A stretch of 64,000 nucleotides of DNA, from the NCBI RefSeq assembly GCF_037013735.1, contig NZ_CP135136.1, positions 62,001-126,000 on the forward strand, in the 5' to 3' direction. The notes beneath the pieces are model-generated. The model was given only the letters and a program-made list of their open reading frames with translations, did no database searches and was not told the DNA's origin. Made by a program: the position numbers and the translations under genes. Below are positions 39,517-48,617 of this stretch, in pieces. This DNA is from Candidatus Legionella polyplacis (lineage in GTDB: Bacteria > Pseudomonadota > Gammaproteobacteria > Legionellales > Legionellaceae). Within the stretch, counting starts at the first letter, position 1. The number at the start of each line of letters is the position of its first letter.

Positions 39517-39903
39517 TTATTTATCATATTTTGAATTATATACATATATTATATATATAAACAATCCCAACAACAAAAAAAATACAGGACCAAACCATAA
39601 AATAATAGTTTGAACTGTAATAAATGGATTTAATAATATAAAAGAACCATATTTACTAACTATGTAATTAATAATACTAACATCATTTTCACCATTCATT
39701 ATTAACATATAAATTTTATTTTTTAAATTATTAGAAAATTCTGAATTAGAATTTAATAAATCCTGATTTTGACAAACAAGACACCTAAAGTTTTTTAATA
39801 AATATATAAAACGATCCTTTTCTTGTATTACATGAAAAGGATAAAAAACTTTTGTCATTCCAACCAGCAAAAAAAAAGAAAATATTAAAAATAATCTAAT
39901 CAC
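39517..39903 (-). CDS. ccmH: Cytochrome c maturation protein CcmH
   Basis: CcmH (CycL) is a periplasm-facing thiol-disulfide protein that presents reduced apocytochrome c for heme attachment. The 128-residue protein has an N-terminal membrane segment, the redox motif in FRCLVCQNQDLLNSNS and the family block YIVSKYGSFILLNPF, then a C-terminal membrane helix. The TPR-containing CcmI extension or partner is not present at this locus. Last gene of the ccm operon. Confidence 0.94.
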   Translation of the reverse strand: MIRLFLIFSFFLLVGMTKVFYPFHVIQEKDRFIYLLKNFRCLVCQNQDLLNSNSEFSNNLKNKIYMLIMNGENDVSIINYIVSKYGSFILLNPFITVQTIILWFGPVFFLLLGLFIYIIYVYNSKYDK

Positions 39904-39918
39904 TTTTATAATTTATTA

Positions 39919-40470
39919 TTATAAACTTTTAATTTTCGGCAAAAAAATTGTTTTCCATACTTTCTTGCTTAATTCTCCAACATAACAAATCCTAACAATT
40001 CCATTTTTATCTACTAAAAAAGTAGTAGGAAAATTATAAATTCCCAAATCAATAGATATTTCTCCATTATAATCTGTAATTATAAACTTATAAGGATTTC
40101 CCCAAATAAATAACCATTTTTTTATACTATAAATATCATTTTTATAATTTAAACCATATATATAAAAACCCTTTTTAGATAAAAACATCAATAAATTTCG
40201 TTCCTCAATAGAAGAATCATAATAATTTGTCCATACATTTAATAATGATAAATGTCCTTTCATATTTTTAAATAAACTAATTTTTTTTCCTTTATTAGAA
40301 ATAAATTGATACTTAAATAAATTTTTTCCTAAATATGAACAATAAAACTGTTCTTTTTTAAGAAATAAAGCTTTAAAAAAAAGATATAATAACAAAAAAG
40401 TTAAGATAAAACTTAAACTAAACCAAAAAACTATATTTATTTTCCTAAAAATTTTTTTATATAAAAACAT
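39919..40470 (-). CDS. ccmG: Thioredoxin-like CcmG/DsbE, CxxC motif lost
   Basis: CcmG normally reduces the disulfide of apocytochrome c or CcmH through a thioredoxin-type CxxC. The 183-residue protein has an N-terminal membrane anchor and aligns well with E. coli DsbE (GLNYKNDIYSIKKWL, WGNPY, the cis-Pro segment FPTTFLVDKNGIVR, VGELSKKVW). The redox site LNVWATWCPTC is LNVWTNYYDSS here, with Tyr84-Asp-Ser-Ser87 at the CxxC positions. Only two other cysteines exist (44 and 162), neither in a CxxC. The fold seems kept and the redox chemistry lost. Its start overlaps ccmF by 34 bases. Confidence 0.92.
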   Translation of the reverse strand: MFLYKKIFRKINIVFWFSLSFILTFLLLYLFFKALFLKKEQFYCSYLGKNLFKYQFISNKGKKISLFKNMKGHLSLLNVWTNYYDSSIEERNLLMFLSKKGFYIYGLNYKNDIYSIKKWLFIWGNPYKFIITDYNGEISIDLGIYNFPTTFLVDKNGIVRICYVGELSKKVWKTIFLPKIKSL

Positions 40471-42419
40471 AATTTCTTTTTGTTAAATTTTGATAAATAT
40501 GGTGCTATTAATCCAAATAAACCACCACAAAAAATTAATATTCCACCACACCATATCCACCTAATAAATGGTTCATAATAAAAATATATAACCCATTCTG
40601 TATTAGATATAGGATCTCCTAAAGTTATATATATATCACGAAAAAAATTTTTATCAATACCTGCTATGCTTTTTACCATGTTAGTTACATTATAAATACG
40701 TTTTTCTGAATAAATATTTTTTACATAATTATTATTCTTGTATACAAAAAATTGAGCTTTTATACCATGATAATTTGGTCCATACAAAGGCAACTCATCA
40801 AAAAAATAAATTTTGTATCCTGAAAAATAAGCAATGTCTTTTAAATTCATACTAACAATCTCTTGATTCTTATATGCTGAAGAAAGCACAATACCTATTA
40901 ACATAATTGCAATACCAAAATGTGAAATTATCATTCCAAAAAATGAAAATCTTATTTTTTCTTTATTTAAATAATATTTATTTATACGTACCAAAACTAA
41001 TTGTAATAAATTTAAAATAATATAAAATGATAAAGATACCCCTAATAAAGCATAAATTTTAATTACATTAAAAAACAAATATAAAAAAATAAAAGATATA
41101 AAAAAACTTATACAAATAATATATTTAAAATTACATTTCTTTTTGATCAAAAAAACATTATCAAAATATAAATTAATTCCAAAACCCATAATTAATATTA
41201 AAGGTAATATCAAAAAACTAAACATAACATTAAAATATGGAGCTCCAACAGATATTTTTCCATAACCTAAAACATCAATTATAATTGGATATATTGTTCC
41301 TAAAAAAATAGTTATAGTACATGTAATCAACAAAATATTGTTTAATAATAAAATTCTTTCATAAAAACTAAACAAAACATTTCTTTTACTTGCAAAGAAA
41401 AAATTTTTTATTTTTAAGGAAAAAAATATTAAAAAACAAATTACTAATAAAAAGAAAAAACATAAAATATAAAAACTTTTCTTAGGATCTATAGAAAAAG
41501 AATGTACTGATATTAAAATTCCTGATCTTACTAAAAAAGTACCTATAAGACTTAAAAAAAAAGAAACAACAACCAACAAAATACTCCTAATACTTAAATA
41601 TTTTTTTTTCTCATCTATTAATAAAGAATGCAATAAAGCAGTGCCAATCAACCAAGGCATTAAAGAAATATTCTCCACCGGATCCCAAAACCACCATCCA
41701 CCCCATCCAAGCTCCCTATAAGCCCACCAACTACCTAAAATAATACCTATAGTCAAAAAACACCATGAAAATAAAACTAAAGGTCTTATTAATTCCCACC
41801 AAAATATTTCTTTTCTATTTTCCTTAAAAAATAAGATTGTCATAACAAAAGAAAAAATTATAGAAAATCCAACATATCCTATATAAAGAATAGGAGGATG
41901 TAATAAAAAACCTACATCTTGTAATATAGGATTTAGATCAAATCCATTGGAAAAATGTAAAAAAAATTGACGTTCAAATGGATTAGATTCCAATAATAAA
42001 AAAACAAAAAATCCAATACTTAAAACCCCCAATACAACTAACGAATAAAGTCTATTTATTAGTTTAAATCCCATAGAAAAATAACTAATTATTAACATCC
42101 AAAAACTAAGTATTAAAATCCAAAATAATATAGATCCTTCATGACCACTCCAAACAGCACACACTTTATAAAACCATGGTAAATATAAACTAGAATTAGT
42201 TAATACATAAGTTACAGTAAAATCATTTTTTACGAAACATAAAACAAGACAAAAATAAGAAAAAAAAACAAATAAAAACTGCATTCTTGCATATAAAAAA
42301 ATTATTTTTCCCAAAAAAACCTTATTTTCTTTCCAAATTTTAAAAATAGGAACCACAACAATTAGTATAGAAAATACTAAAGCAATAAACAAAAAAAATA
42401 AACCAATTTCAGCAATCAT
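40437..42419 (-). CDS. ccmF: Cytochrome c heme lyase subunit CcmF
   Basis: CcmF, with CcmH, joins heme from CcmE to apocytochrome c. The 660-residue, many-membrane-segment protein has the heme-binding WWD domain in GWGGWWFWDPVENISLMPWL. LHPPILYIGYVGFS and the N-terminal VWSGHEGSILFW are also typical. Full length. It lies in the ccm operon between ccmE and ccmG. Confidence 0.97.
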   Translation of the reverse strand: MIAEIGLFFLFIALVFSILIVVVPIFKIWKENKVFLGKIIFLYARMQFLFVFFSYFCLVLCFVKNDFTVTYVLTNSSLYLPWFYKVCAVWSGHEGSILFWILILSFWMLIISYFSMGFKLINRLYSLVVLGVLSIGFFVFLLLESNPFERQFFLHFSNGFDLNPILQDVGFLLHPPILYIGYVGFSIIFSFVMTILFFKENRKEIFWWELIRPLVLFSWCFLTIGIILGSWWAYRELGWGGWWFWDPVENISLMPWLIGTALLHSLLIDEKKKYLSIRSILLVVVSFFLSLIGTFLVRSGILISVHSFSIDPKKSFYILCFFFLLVICFLIFFSLKIKNFFFASKRNVLFSFYERILLLNNILLITCTITIFLGTIYPIIIDVLGYGKISVGAPYFNVMFSFLILPLILIMGFGINLYFDNVFLIKKKCNFKYIICISFFISFIFLYLFFNVIKIYALLGVSLSFYIILNLLQLVLVRINKYYLNKEKIRFSFFGMIISHFGIAIMLIGIVLSSAYKNQEIVSMNLKDIAYFSGYKIYFFDELPLYGPNYHGIKAQFFVYKNNNYVKNIYSEKRIYNVTNMVKSIAGIDKNFFRDIYITLGDPISNTEWVIYFYYEPFIRWIWCGGILIFCGGLFGLIAPYLSKFNKKKLCFYIKKFLGK

Positions 42420-42463
42420 AAAATATACTCGTATTAATAATTATTAAATAAAATAAAATAACA

Positions 42464-42886
42464 TTACTTATTAAAATTAAAAATCTTTTTTTTATAAGGT
42501 ATATAATTAGCACTATGTTTAGATAAAACTTCTGTTGCTACAAAAATCTTTTTACCATAAATAATTTTACCCTTTACTACTACTTCTTGCCCTTCCTTAA
42601 ATAAATTTGGCAAAATTCCATTATAAATTACTGTAAAAGTATTTCTATAATCAGTTAATCGAAACTTAACAAAAAATCTAGATCCTCTAAAAATACTATT
42701 TTTTACAACCACTCCACCTAAACGAATAGTACAATTTTTTTGAAATTTTTTGTGTAAAATCTGTGTTGGAGTATAAAAAAAATTAACATTATTTTTTAAT
42801 AAAATTAATGTTACACTTACTAATAAAGTAATTAAAATAAAAGTAAAAAAAACTAATAACATTTTATTTATTTTTATCCTACTCAT
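42464..42886 (-). CDS. ccmE: Heme chaperone CcmE
   Basis: CcmE covalently holds heme in the periplasm and passes it to CcmF. The 140-residue protein has one N-terminal membrane segment and an OB-like beta domain. The heme-binding His is His124 with Tyr128 four residues later, in VATEVLSKHSANYIPY (family KHDENY). Its ATG overlaps the ccmD stop as ATGA. Confidence 0.95.
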   Translation of the reverse strand: MSRIKINKMLLVFFTFILITLLVSVTLILLKNNVNFFYTPTQILHKKFQKNCTIRLGGVVVKNSIFRGSRFFVKFRLTDYRNTFTVIYNGILPNLFKEGQEVVVKGKIIYGKKIFVATEVLSKHSANYIPYKKKIFNFNK

Positions 42887-43053
42887 CTTTTATTTTTTTT
42901 TAAATAAAATTTATAAATTTTACTTTTTAATTTTAAATATTTTATTTTTAAAATAAAAAAATTAATCAATAATGTAACAACCACTATAATATAAGAAATC
43001 CATACATAAAATGTATAATCTCCCATTTTAAAAACAATAAAAATTTTTCTCAT
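42883..43053 (-). CDS. ccmD: Heme exporter protein CcmD
   Basis: CcmD is a small membrane protein that helps release holo-CcmE from CcmABC. This 56-residue frame has the family pattern KMGDYTFYVWISYIIVVV followed by a lysine-rich tail. It starts at the ATG at 43053, which overlaps the ccmC stop as ATGA, and its TGA overlaps the ccmE ATG. Such tight four-base overlaps on both sides and the expected position support a real gene. Confidence 0.93.
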   Translation of the reverse strand: MRKIFIVFKMGDYTFYVWISYIIVVVTLLINFFILKIKYLKLKSKIYKFYLKKNKR

Positions 43054-43799
43054 AATTTCTTTAATATAATAAGAGATTTAATCCATTTAACATCATATTC
43101 GTGTAAAATAATTTCATAACAAATTTTTTGAAATACAAACCAAAAACAATAACTAATAAATCCTAATAATGTCATTATTAATGGATAATACATGCTAAAG
43201 GTAATTTTAGAACCGTAAAAAAGGGAAAAAGTAGACCCTTGATGCAAAGTACTCCACCAAATAACAGAATAATGAATAATCGGTAAATCAACTAAACCAA
43301 CTAATATCAAAATAGATACTATCTTAAAATTCTTTTCTCTATTTACATAATTACTATTACCAACAATAAAAATTGATAAATATATAAAAAATAAAATTAA
43401 TTCTGAAGTTAAACGAGCATCCCAAACCCACCAAGTTCCCCAAATTGGTTTCCCCCATATACTACCAGTTATAAGGGTTAAAAATGTCATTAAAACACCT
43501 AAAACAACACAACTATCCAATAAAATAATAATTATTCTAATTTCTAAAGTAAGAAAAATCAATGCCAAAAAAGCCATAATAATATAAATCATTATAGATA
43601 AAAAAGCAATTGGTACATGTACATACATAATTCTAAAAGCATCTCCTTGATAATAGTCTGATGGAGAAAAAAATAATCCACATAAAAAACCTAAAATCAA
43701 AAAAATACAAAAAATAATATTAAATCGTTTAGACCATCTTTCAGCAAATAAATAAGTTCTTTCAGTATAAAAACGCGATTTAAAAAATAACTTAAACAT
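43050..43799 (-). CDS. ccmC: Heme transporter/loader CcmC
   Basis: CcmC binds heme at its WWD domain and loads it onto CcmE. The 249-residue protein has six membrane segments and the WWD block WGTWWVWDARLTSELILF, preceded by GSIWGKPIWG. RIMYVHVPIAF and the periplasmic HYSVIWWSTLHQG carry the heme-ligand histidines. It lies between ccmB and ccmD. Confidence 0.97.
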   Translation of the reverse strand: MFKLFFKSRFYTERTYLFAERWSKRFNIIFCIFLILGFLCGLFFSPSDYYQGDAFRIMYVHVPIAFLSIMIYIIMAFLALIFLTLEIRIIIILLDSCVVLGVLMTFLTLITGSIWGKPIWGTWWVWDARLTSELILFFIYLSIFIVGNSNYVNREKNFKIVSILILVGLVDLPIIHYSVIWWSTLHQGSTFSLFYGSKITFSMYYPLIMTLLGFISYCFWFVFQKICYEIILHEYDVKWIKSLIILKKL

Positions 43800-43866
43800 A
43801 AACTATAAATTTTCTAAAAAATTAATAACATATTAACATATAAAACTTAATTTATTTTTAAAATAT

Positions 43867-44547
43867 TTAATCATTAAAATTAATACGAATAACTTCTGTG
43901 ATAACAAATGGTAAAAAACTCATAAATAACAAAGAAATTAATAATAGAGAAATTAAATAAATTCCAAAAGGAGAATGATTCATACTACTACTTATGATAG
44001 TACTTCCCAAAATAATTACTGGAACACTTAGTGGAAAAAAAACTATAGAAATCAATGCTCCCTTCTGAGAATGTTTTTTTACCAAAGCAGAAGCAAATGC
44101 TGCAAGAAAAAAAATAGTTGGACTTCCAAATACAAAACTTAATATTATAATGAATAAGTTATAAATATTGAAATTAAACAATAGTGCCAAAAATGGACAA
44201 AATATTAAAATTGATAATAAATTTAAAAAACAATAAGAAAAGATTTTTGCACTTACCATCAATACCAATGGATAACCAGATACTAACCATTGTTCAATAA
44301 CACCATATTCATAATCCTGCATAAATAATACAGATGAAGATAATAAACACATTAACAATATTGATATCCAAAATAAACCAGGAGAAATACTTACAATCGA
44401 TACATATTCTGAAGATAAAGTTAAAGGAAAAAATATATTAACCATTAAAAAAAACAAAACAGAGTATAAAATAACACTTGGTTGTCTCATACATAATAAT
44501 AATTCACGATTTATTTGTCTTAAAAACAATATCCTTACATTTATCAT
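43867..44547 (-). CDS. ccmB: Heme exporter membrane subunit CcmB
   Basis: CcmB is the permease partner of the CcmA ATPase. The 226-residue protein has six hydrophobic segments. The N-terminal RQINRELLLCMRQP, the middle QDYEYGVIEQWLVSG and the C-terminal INFND are family-like. Its start overlaps the 3' end of ccmA by 44 bases, so the ABC subunits are coupled. Confidence 0.95.
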   Translation of the reverse strand: MINVRILFLRQINRELLLCMRQPSVILYSVLFFLMVNIFFPLTLSSEYVSIVSISPGLFWISILLMCLLSSSVLFMQDYEYGVIEQWLVSGYPLVLMVSAKIFSYCFLNLLSILIFCPFLALLFNFNIYNLFIIILSFVFGSPTIFFLAAFASALVKKHSQKGALISIVFFPLSVPVIILGSTIISSSMNHSPFGIYLISLLLISLLFMSFLPFVITEVIRINFND

Positions 44548-45157
44548 ATCTTTTATTTAAAAAATATTCCAAATAATTAACTTTTTTCAAAACAATATCC
44601 TGATGAGATACCAATATAATCATTCCACCACGACTTAAATGAGTAAGTATAATTTTTTTTATGAAAATAATCATTTTCTTATCTAAAGAGACAAACGGTT
44701 CATCTAATAGCCAAAATTTAGCATTCGTAATTAAAATTTTTAACAAGGAAACAAGGCGCTTTTGCCCTATAGACAAATAGTAACATAAATCATCATAAAA
44801 ATCTTGCAAATTAAATTGTTTCAATATTTTTTTATAATCTACTGTAAAATTAAATAAATGTATATCAAAAAAAATATTTTCTTTTACAGTTAATAATGGA
44901 GAAAACCCTAATTTATGCCCAACAAAACAAATATTTTTTTGATATAAAAATAAATTATCTAAGATATTTGTACCATTATATAAAATATATCCATTTTCAG
45001 GGTGGAAAATACCTGATATCACTTTTAATAAAGTCGTTTTGCCAACTCCATTATCTCCTTTTAAATGCAATAATTGACCATTATCTATGCAAAAATTTAC
45101 ATTCTCAAAAAGAAATTTATCCGTATAACCAAAATCTAATTCTTTAACTTCAAGCAT
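44504..45157 (-). CDS. ccmA: Heme exporter ATP-binding protein CcmA
   Basis: The ATPase of the CcmAB transporter, which drives release of holo-CcmE. The 217-residue protein has Walker A GDNGVGKTTLLKVISG, the ABC signature LSIGQKRLVSL, Walker B FWLLDEPF and a switch His in LVSHQD. First gene of the ccmABCDEFGH operon. Confidence 0.96.
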   Translation of the reverse strand: MLEVKELDFGYTDKFLFENVNFCIDNGQLLHLKGDNGVGKTTLLKVISGIFHPENGYILYNGTNILDNLFLYQKNICFVGHKLGFSPLLTVKENIFFDIHLFNFTVDYKKILKQFNLQDFYDDLCYYLSIGQKRLVSLLKILITNAKFWLLDEPFVSLDKKMIIFIKKIILTHLSRGGMIILVSHQDIVLKKVNYLEYFLNKRYDKCKDIVFKTNKS

Positions 45158-45386
45158 ATATTATTATTATATAAAACATTATTTTATATAACAAAATCTC
45201 CACAGATATGCAATCTACTATATAAAATGATTTAATACAAAAAATTTATTTTTTTAAATCTAATTAATTTTATTTTATAAAAAATATCTATTATATAAAA
45301 CTTTATTTTTCATAAATTTATCTATAATAAAAATTATACTTTTAAATAGTTATTTAAAATTTATATAAAAAATCTTATAACAATAT

Positions 45387-48300
45387 TTATGTTTTATGAA
45401 CATAATAAAATTTTCTTAAAATCATTCTCACAAAATTATTATAATAATTATCTACTATAATTCCATTAAACAATAATATCTCTCCCAACTTTAAATAATT
45501 TTTATATTTCTGATAAAAAACTGAACTAACAACAATTTCTGCTACAGCAGAATAATCTTCTATATTAATAATTATAATTTCTTTTTCATTCTTTGTTAAA
45601 ATACTTTTAATGTTATTTATCAATCCACAACAGGAATAACATAAACCTTTCTTAATAAAAGTTAAATCAAAAATAGTCAGAATAAATTTTTTAAATTCTT
45701 TAACATATTTTTTTGTGGGATGATCTGTTAAATATAATCCTAATGTCTCCTTTTCACCAGAAAGTCTTTTATAATCCGACCAAGAATCCTTTAATTTAAT
45801 ACAACCATTATCTTCTTTATAATCATCTTCCAAAGAATTTAACAAATTAATTTGTCCATATTCAATGTCTTTATGAATTCTATTAACATTTTTTAAAACA
45901 CTATCCAATGACTCATATAAAATAGATCTACTTTCCATAAAACAATCCATACTTCCACTTTTTATTAAAACTTCTAAAACTCTACGATTAACTTTTTTTA
46001 AATCCATACGATAACAAAAATTAAATAAATTAATATATTCACCGTTTTTTATACGCTCTTCTACAATCAATTTAATTATTGATATTCCTAATCCTTTAAT
46101 AGCACCAAGTCCATATAAAACCGAATGATCATTAACAACCATAAATTTATACTGTGATTTATTAATTGATGGAGGAAGAATTTTAATATTCAATCTACCA
46201 CATTCATTAATAAACATAATTATTTTATCTGTATTACTCATATCATAAGACATAACAGCTGTCATAAAAAATGCAGGATAATTAGCTTTAATCCATGCAG
46301 TACGATAAGTAAGTAAAGCATAAGCTGCCGAATGAGATTTATTAAAACCATATCCTGCAAACTTTTCCATTATATTAAAAATATTAATTGCTAATTTAGA
46401 CGAAATATTAGATTGTTTTGCACCTTTAACAAAAATATTTCTTTGCTTATCCATATCATCTTTGTTTTTTTTACACATAGCTCTTCTTAATAAATCAGCA
46501 GATCCTAAACTATAATTTGCAAGAACTTGTGCAACTTGCATTACTTGTTCTTGATAAAGAATAACCCCATAAGTTTCCTCTAAAATCTCTTTTAAACTAA
46601 CATGTAAATATGAAACTTCTTTCTTTCTACTTTTGCAATCAATAAAATTTTCTACCATATTTGATTGTAATGGACCAGGCCTATATAATGCAATTAATGA
46701 GATAATATCTTCAAAACAATTAGGTTTTATTTTCTTTATCAATTTCCTCATACCATATGACTCTAATTGAAAAATACCAATAGTATTGCAAGATTGAAGT
46801 AAAGAAAATGTTTTTTCATCATTCAATGGTAATAAACTAACATTAATATAATCTTTATTAGACTTTTTCTTTTCTTTATTTATAAATGAAACCGCCCAAT
46901 CTATAATTGTTAAAGTTTTTAAACCTAAAAAATCAAATTTTATTAACCCAATGTATTCAAGATCATTTTTATCTAATTGACTCATAAATTGCAAAGAGTC
47001 TTTTTCACAATAAATAGCTGTAAAATTAGTTAATTTTGAAGGTGAAATTACTATCCCTCCAGCATGTTTACTAACATTTCTAACAATTCCTTCAAGTTTT
47101 ATTGATAAATCAATCAATTCCTTTACTTCTTCTTCTTCATTATAACGACTCATTAAAATATTATTTTGATATAATGCTTCATGTAAAGAAATACCTAATG
47201 TATAAGGAATTAATTTTGCTATTTTATCAACAAAATTATAAGAATAACCCAGAACACGACCAACATCTCTAACAACTGCTTTTGCAGATAAAGTACCAAA
47301 TGTGATGATTTTAGATACATTTTCTTTTCCATATTTTTTTGAAACATATTCAATAACACGATCTCTTCCTAGAATACAAAAATCAATATCAAAATCAGGC
47401 ATAAAAACCCTTTCCGGATTTAAAAAACGCTCAAAAAATAATTTATACTGTATCGGATCTATATCAGTAATATTTAAAGAATATGCAACAAGAGAACCAG
47501 CTCCAGATCCTCTACCAGGTCCAACAGGAATTTTATTTTCTTTAGCCCAACAAATAAAATCAGCAACAATAAGAAAATAACTAGCAAAACCCATATTATT
47601 AATAATATATAATTCATTTTCTAATCTTTTTTTATACTTTAAAAAAAGCCTATTATTAACATTTAACTCTCTTAAATAAATAATATTCTTAAAACGATTA
47701 AATAACCCTTTTATAGATAAATCAGATAAATAATCTTCAACCTTTTCACCATTAGGTGTAAAAAAATTAGGTAAATATTTATTAGTAGTATTAAACATCA
47801 CTGTACAACGTTTAGAAATTTCAACTGTATTTTTTATTGCCTGAGGTAAGTCTTTAAATAAAAGAATCATCTCTTCTGCAGAACGTAAATACTGTTGAGA
47901 ACTATATTTTTTATAACAATTATTATCAGATAACGTATAACCTTTATTAATACAAACACGTACTTCATGAGCTTCAAAATCATTTTTATACAAAAAACAA
48001 ACATCATTTGTAGCAACCAATGGTAAACCTAATTTATCAGCTAAATAAACTACTTTTTTATTATATTCAGATTCTCCTACTCTTCCAGTTCTTTGAATTT
48101 CTAAGTAAAATCGATTATAAAAAATTTTTGAAAAAAATTTAGCCATTTTAAAAGCTAATTTTTCATTATTTAATAATAATGCTCTTCCAATGCAGCCTAA
48201 CCTTCCACCAGATAAAACAATTAAACCTTCTGAATAAGTACTTAACCAGGAACTGTATATCAGAGGTAAATCAATTTTACTTCCAAATAATTTATTTTGA

Positions 48301-48617
48301 TATGATTTAGATATAAGAGCCATCAAATTTTTATAACCTATTTCATTTTGACATAGAAAAACTAAAGATGATATTTGTTCTAAATCTTCAGAAAAACAAT
48401 ATAATAAATCACTACCAAAAATAGGTTTAATCTTATTTCTAATAGCAGACCTATATACCTTAATGACTGAAAAAAGATTACAAAATTCAGTAACAGCAAC
48501 AGAATTCATATTCATATCTTGCAATCTTTTCATTAATGATGAAATTCTAATTAATCCATCCACAATAGAAAATTCAGTATGTAATCGTAAATGAACAAAT
48601 TTCCTTTCACTTTTCAT
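45387..48617 (-). CDS. dnaE: DNA polymerase III alpha subunit, C-terminally shortened
   Basis: This is the replicative polymerase. It has an N-terminal PHP domain (HLRLHTEFSIVDGL), GRGSGAGSLVAY and the catalytic aspartates in MPDFDIDFC. GYGFNKSHSAAYALL and the C-terminal OB-fold follow (IKSILTKNEKEIIIINIED). The protein ends at RMILRKFYYVHKT, which corresponds to the end of the OB-fold. The following domain of roughly 85 residues in E. coli DnaE, which binds tau, is missing. I chose the ATG at 48617 (1076 residues); a GTG lies four codons upstream. It overlaps ligA by 11 bases. Confidence 0.96.
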   Translation of the reverse strand: MKSERKFVHLRLHTEFSIVDGLIRISSLMKRLQDMNMNSVAVTEFCNLFSVIKVYRSAIRNKIKPIFGSDLLYCFSEDLEQISSLVFLCQNEIGYKNLMALISKSYQNKLFGSKIDLPLIYSSWLSTYSEGLIVLSGGRLGCIGRALLLNNEKLAFKMAKFFSKIFYNRFYLEIQRTGRVGESEYNKKVVYLADKLGLPLVATNDVCFLYKNDFEAHEVRVCINKGYTLSDNNCYKKYSSQQYLRSAEEMILLFKDLPQAIKNTVEISKRCTVMFNTTNKYLPNFFTPNGEKVEDYLSDLSIKGLFNRFKNIIYLRELNVNNRLFLKYKKRLENELYIINNMGFASYFLIVADFICWAKENKIPVGPGRGSGAGSLVAYSLNITDIDPIQYKLFFERFLNPERVFMPDFDIDFCILGRDRVIEYVSKKYGKENVSKIITFGTLSAKAVVRDVGRVLGYSYNFVDKIAKLIPYTLGISLHEALYQNNILMSRYNEEEEVKELIDLSIKLEGIVRNVSKHAGGIVISPSKLTNFTAIYCEKDSLQFMSQLDKNDLEYIGLIKFDFLGLKTLTIIDWAVSFINKEKKKSNKDYINVSLLPLNDEKTFSLLQSCNTIGIFQLESYGMRKLIKKIKPNCFEDIISLIALYRPGPLQSNMVENFIDCKSRKKEVSYLHVSLKEILEETYGVILYQEQVMQVAQVLANYSLGSADLLRRAMCKKNKDDMDKQRNIFVKGAKQSNISSKLAINIFNIMEKFAGYGFNKSHSAAYALLTYRTAWIKANYPAFFMTAVMSYDMSNTDKIIMFINECGRLNIKILPPSINKSQYKFMVVNDHSVLYGLGAIKGLGISIIKLIVEERIKNGEYINLFNFCYRMDLKKVNRRVLEVLIKSGSMDCFMESRSILYESLDSVLKNVNRIHKDIEYGQINLLNSLEDDYKEDNGCIKLKDSWSDYKRLSGEKETLGLYLTDHPTKKYVKEFKKFILTIFDLTFIKKGLCYSCCGLINNIKSILTKNEKEIIIINIEDYSAVAEIVVSSVFYQKYKNYLKLGEILLFNGIIVDNYYNNFVRMILRKFYYVHKT

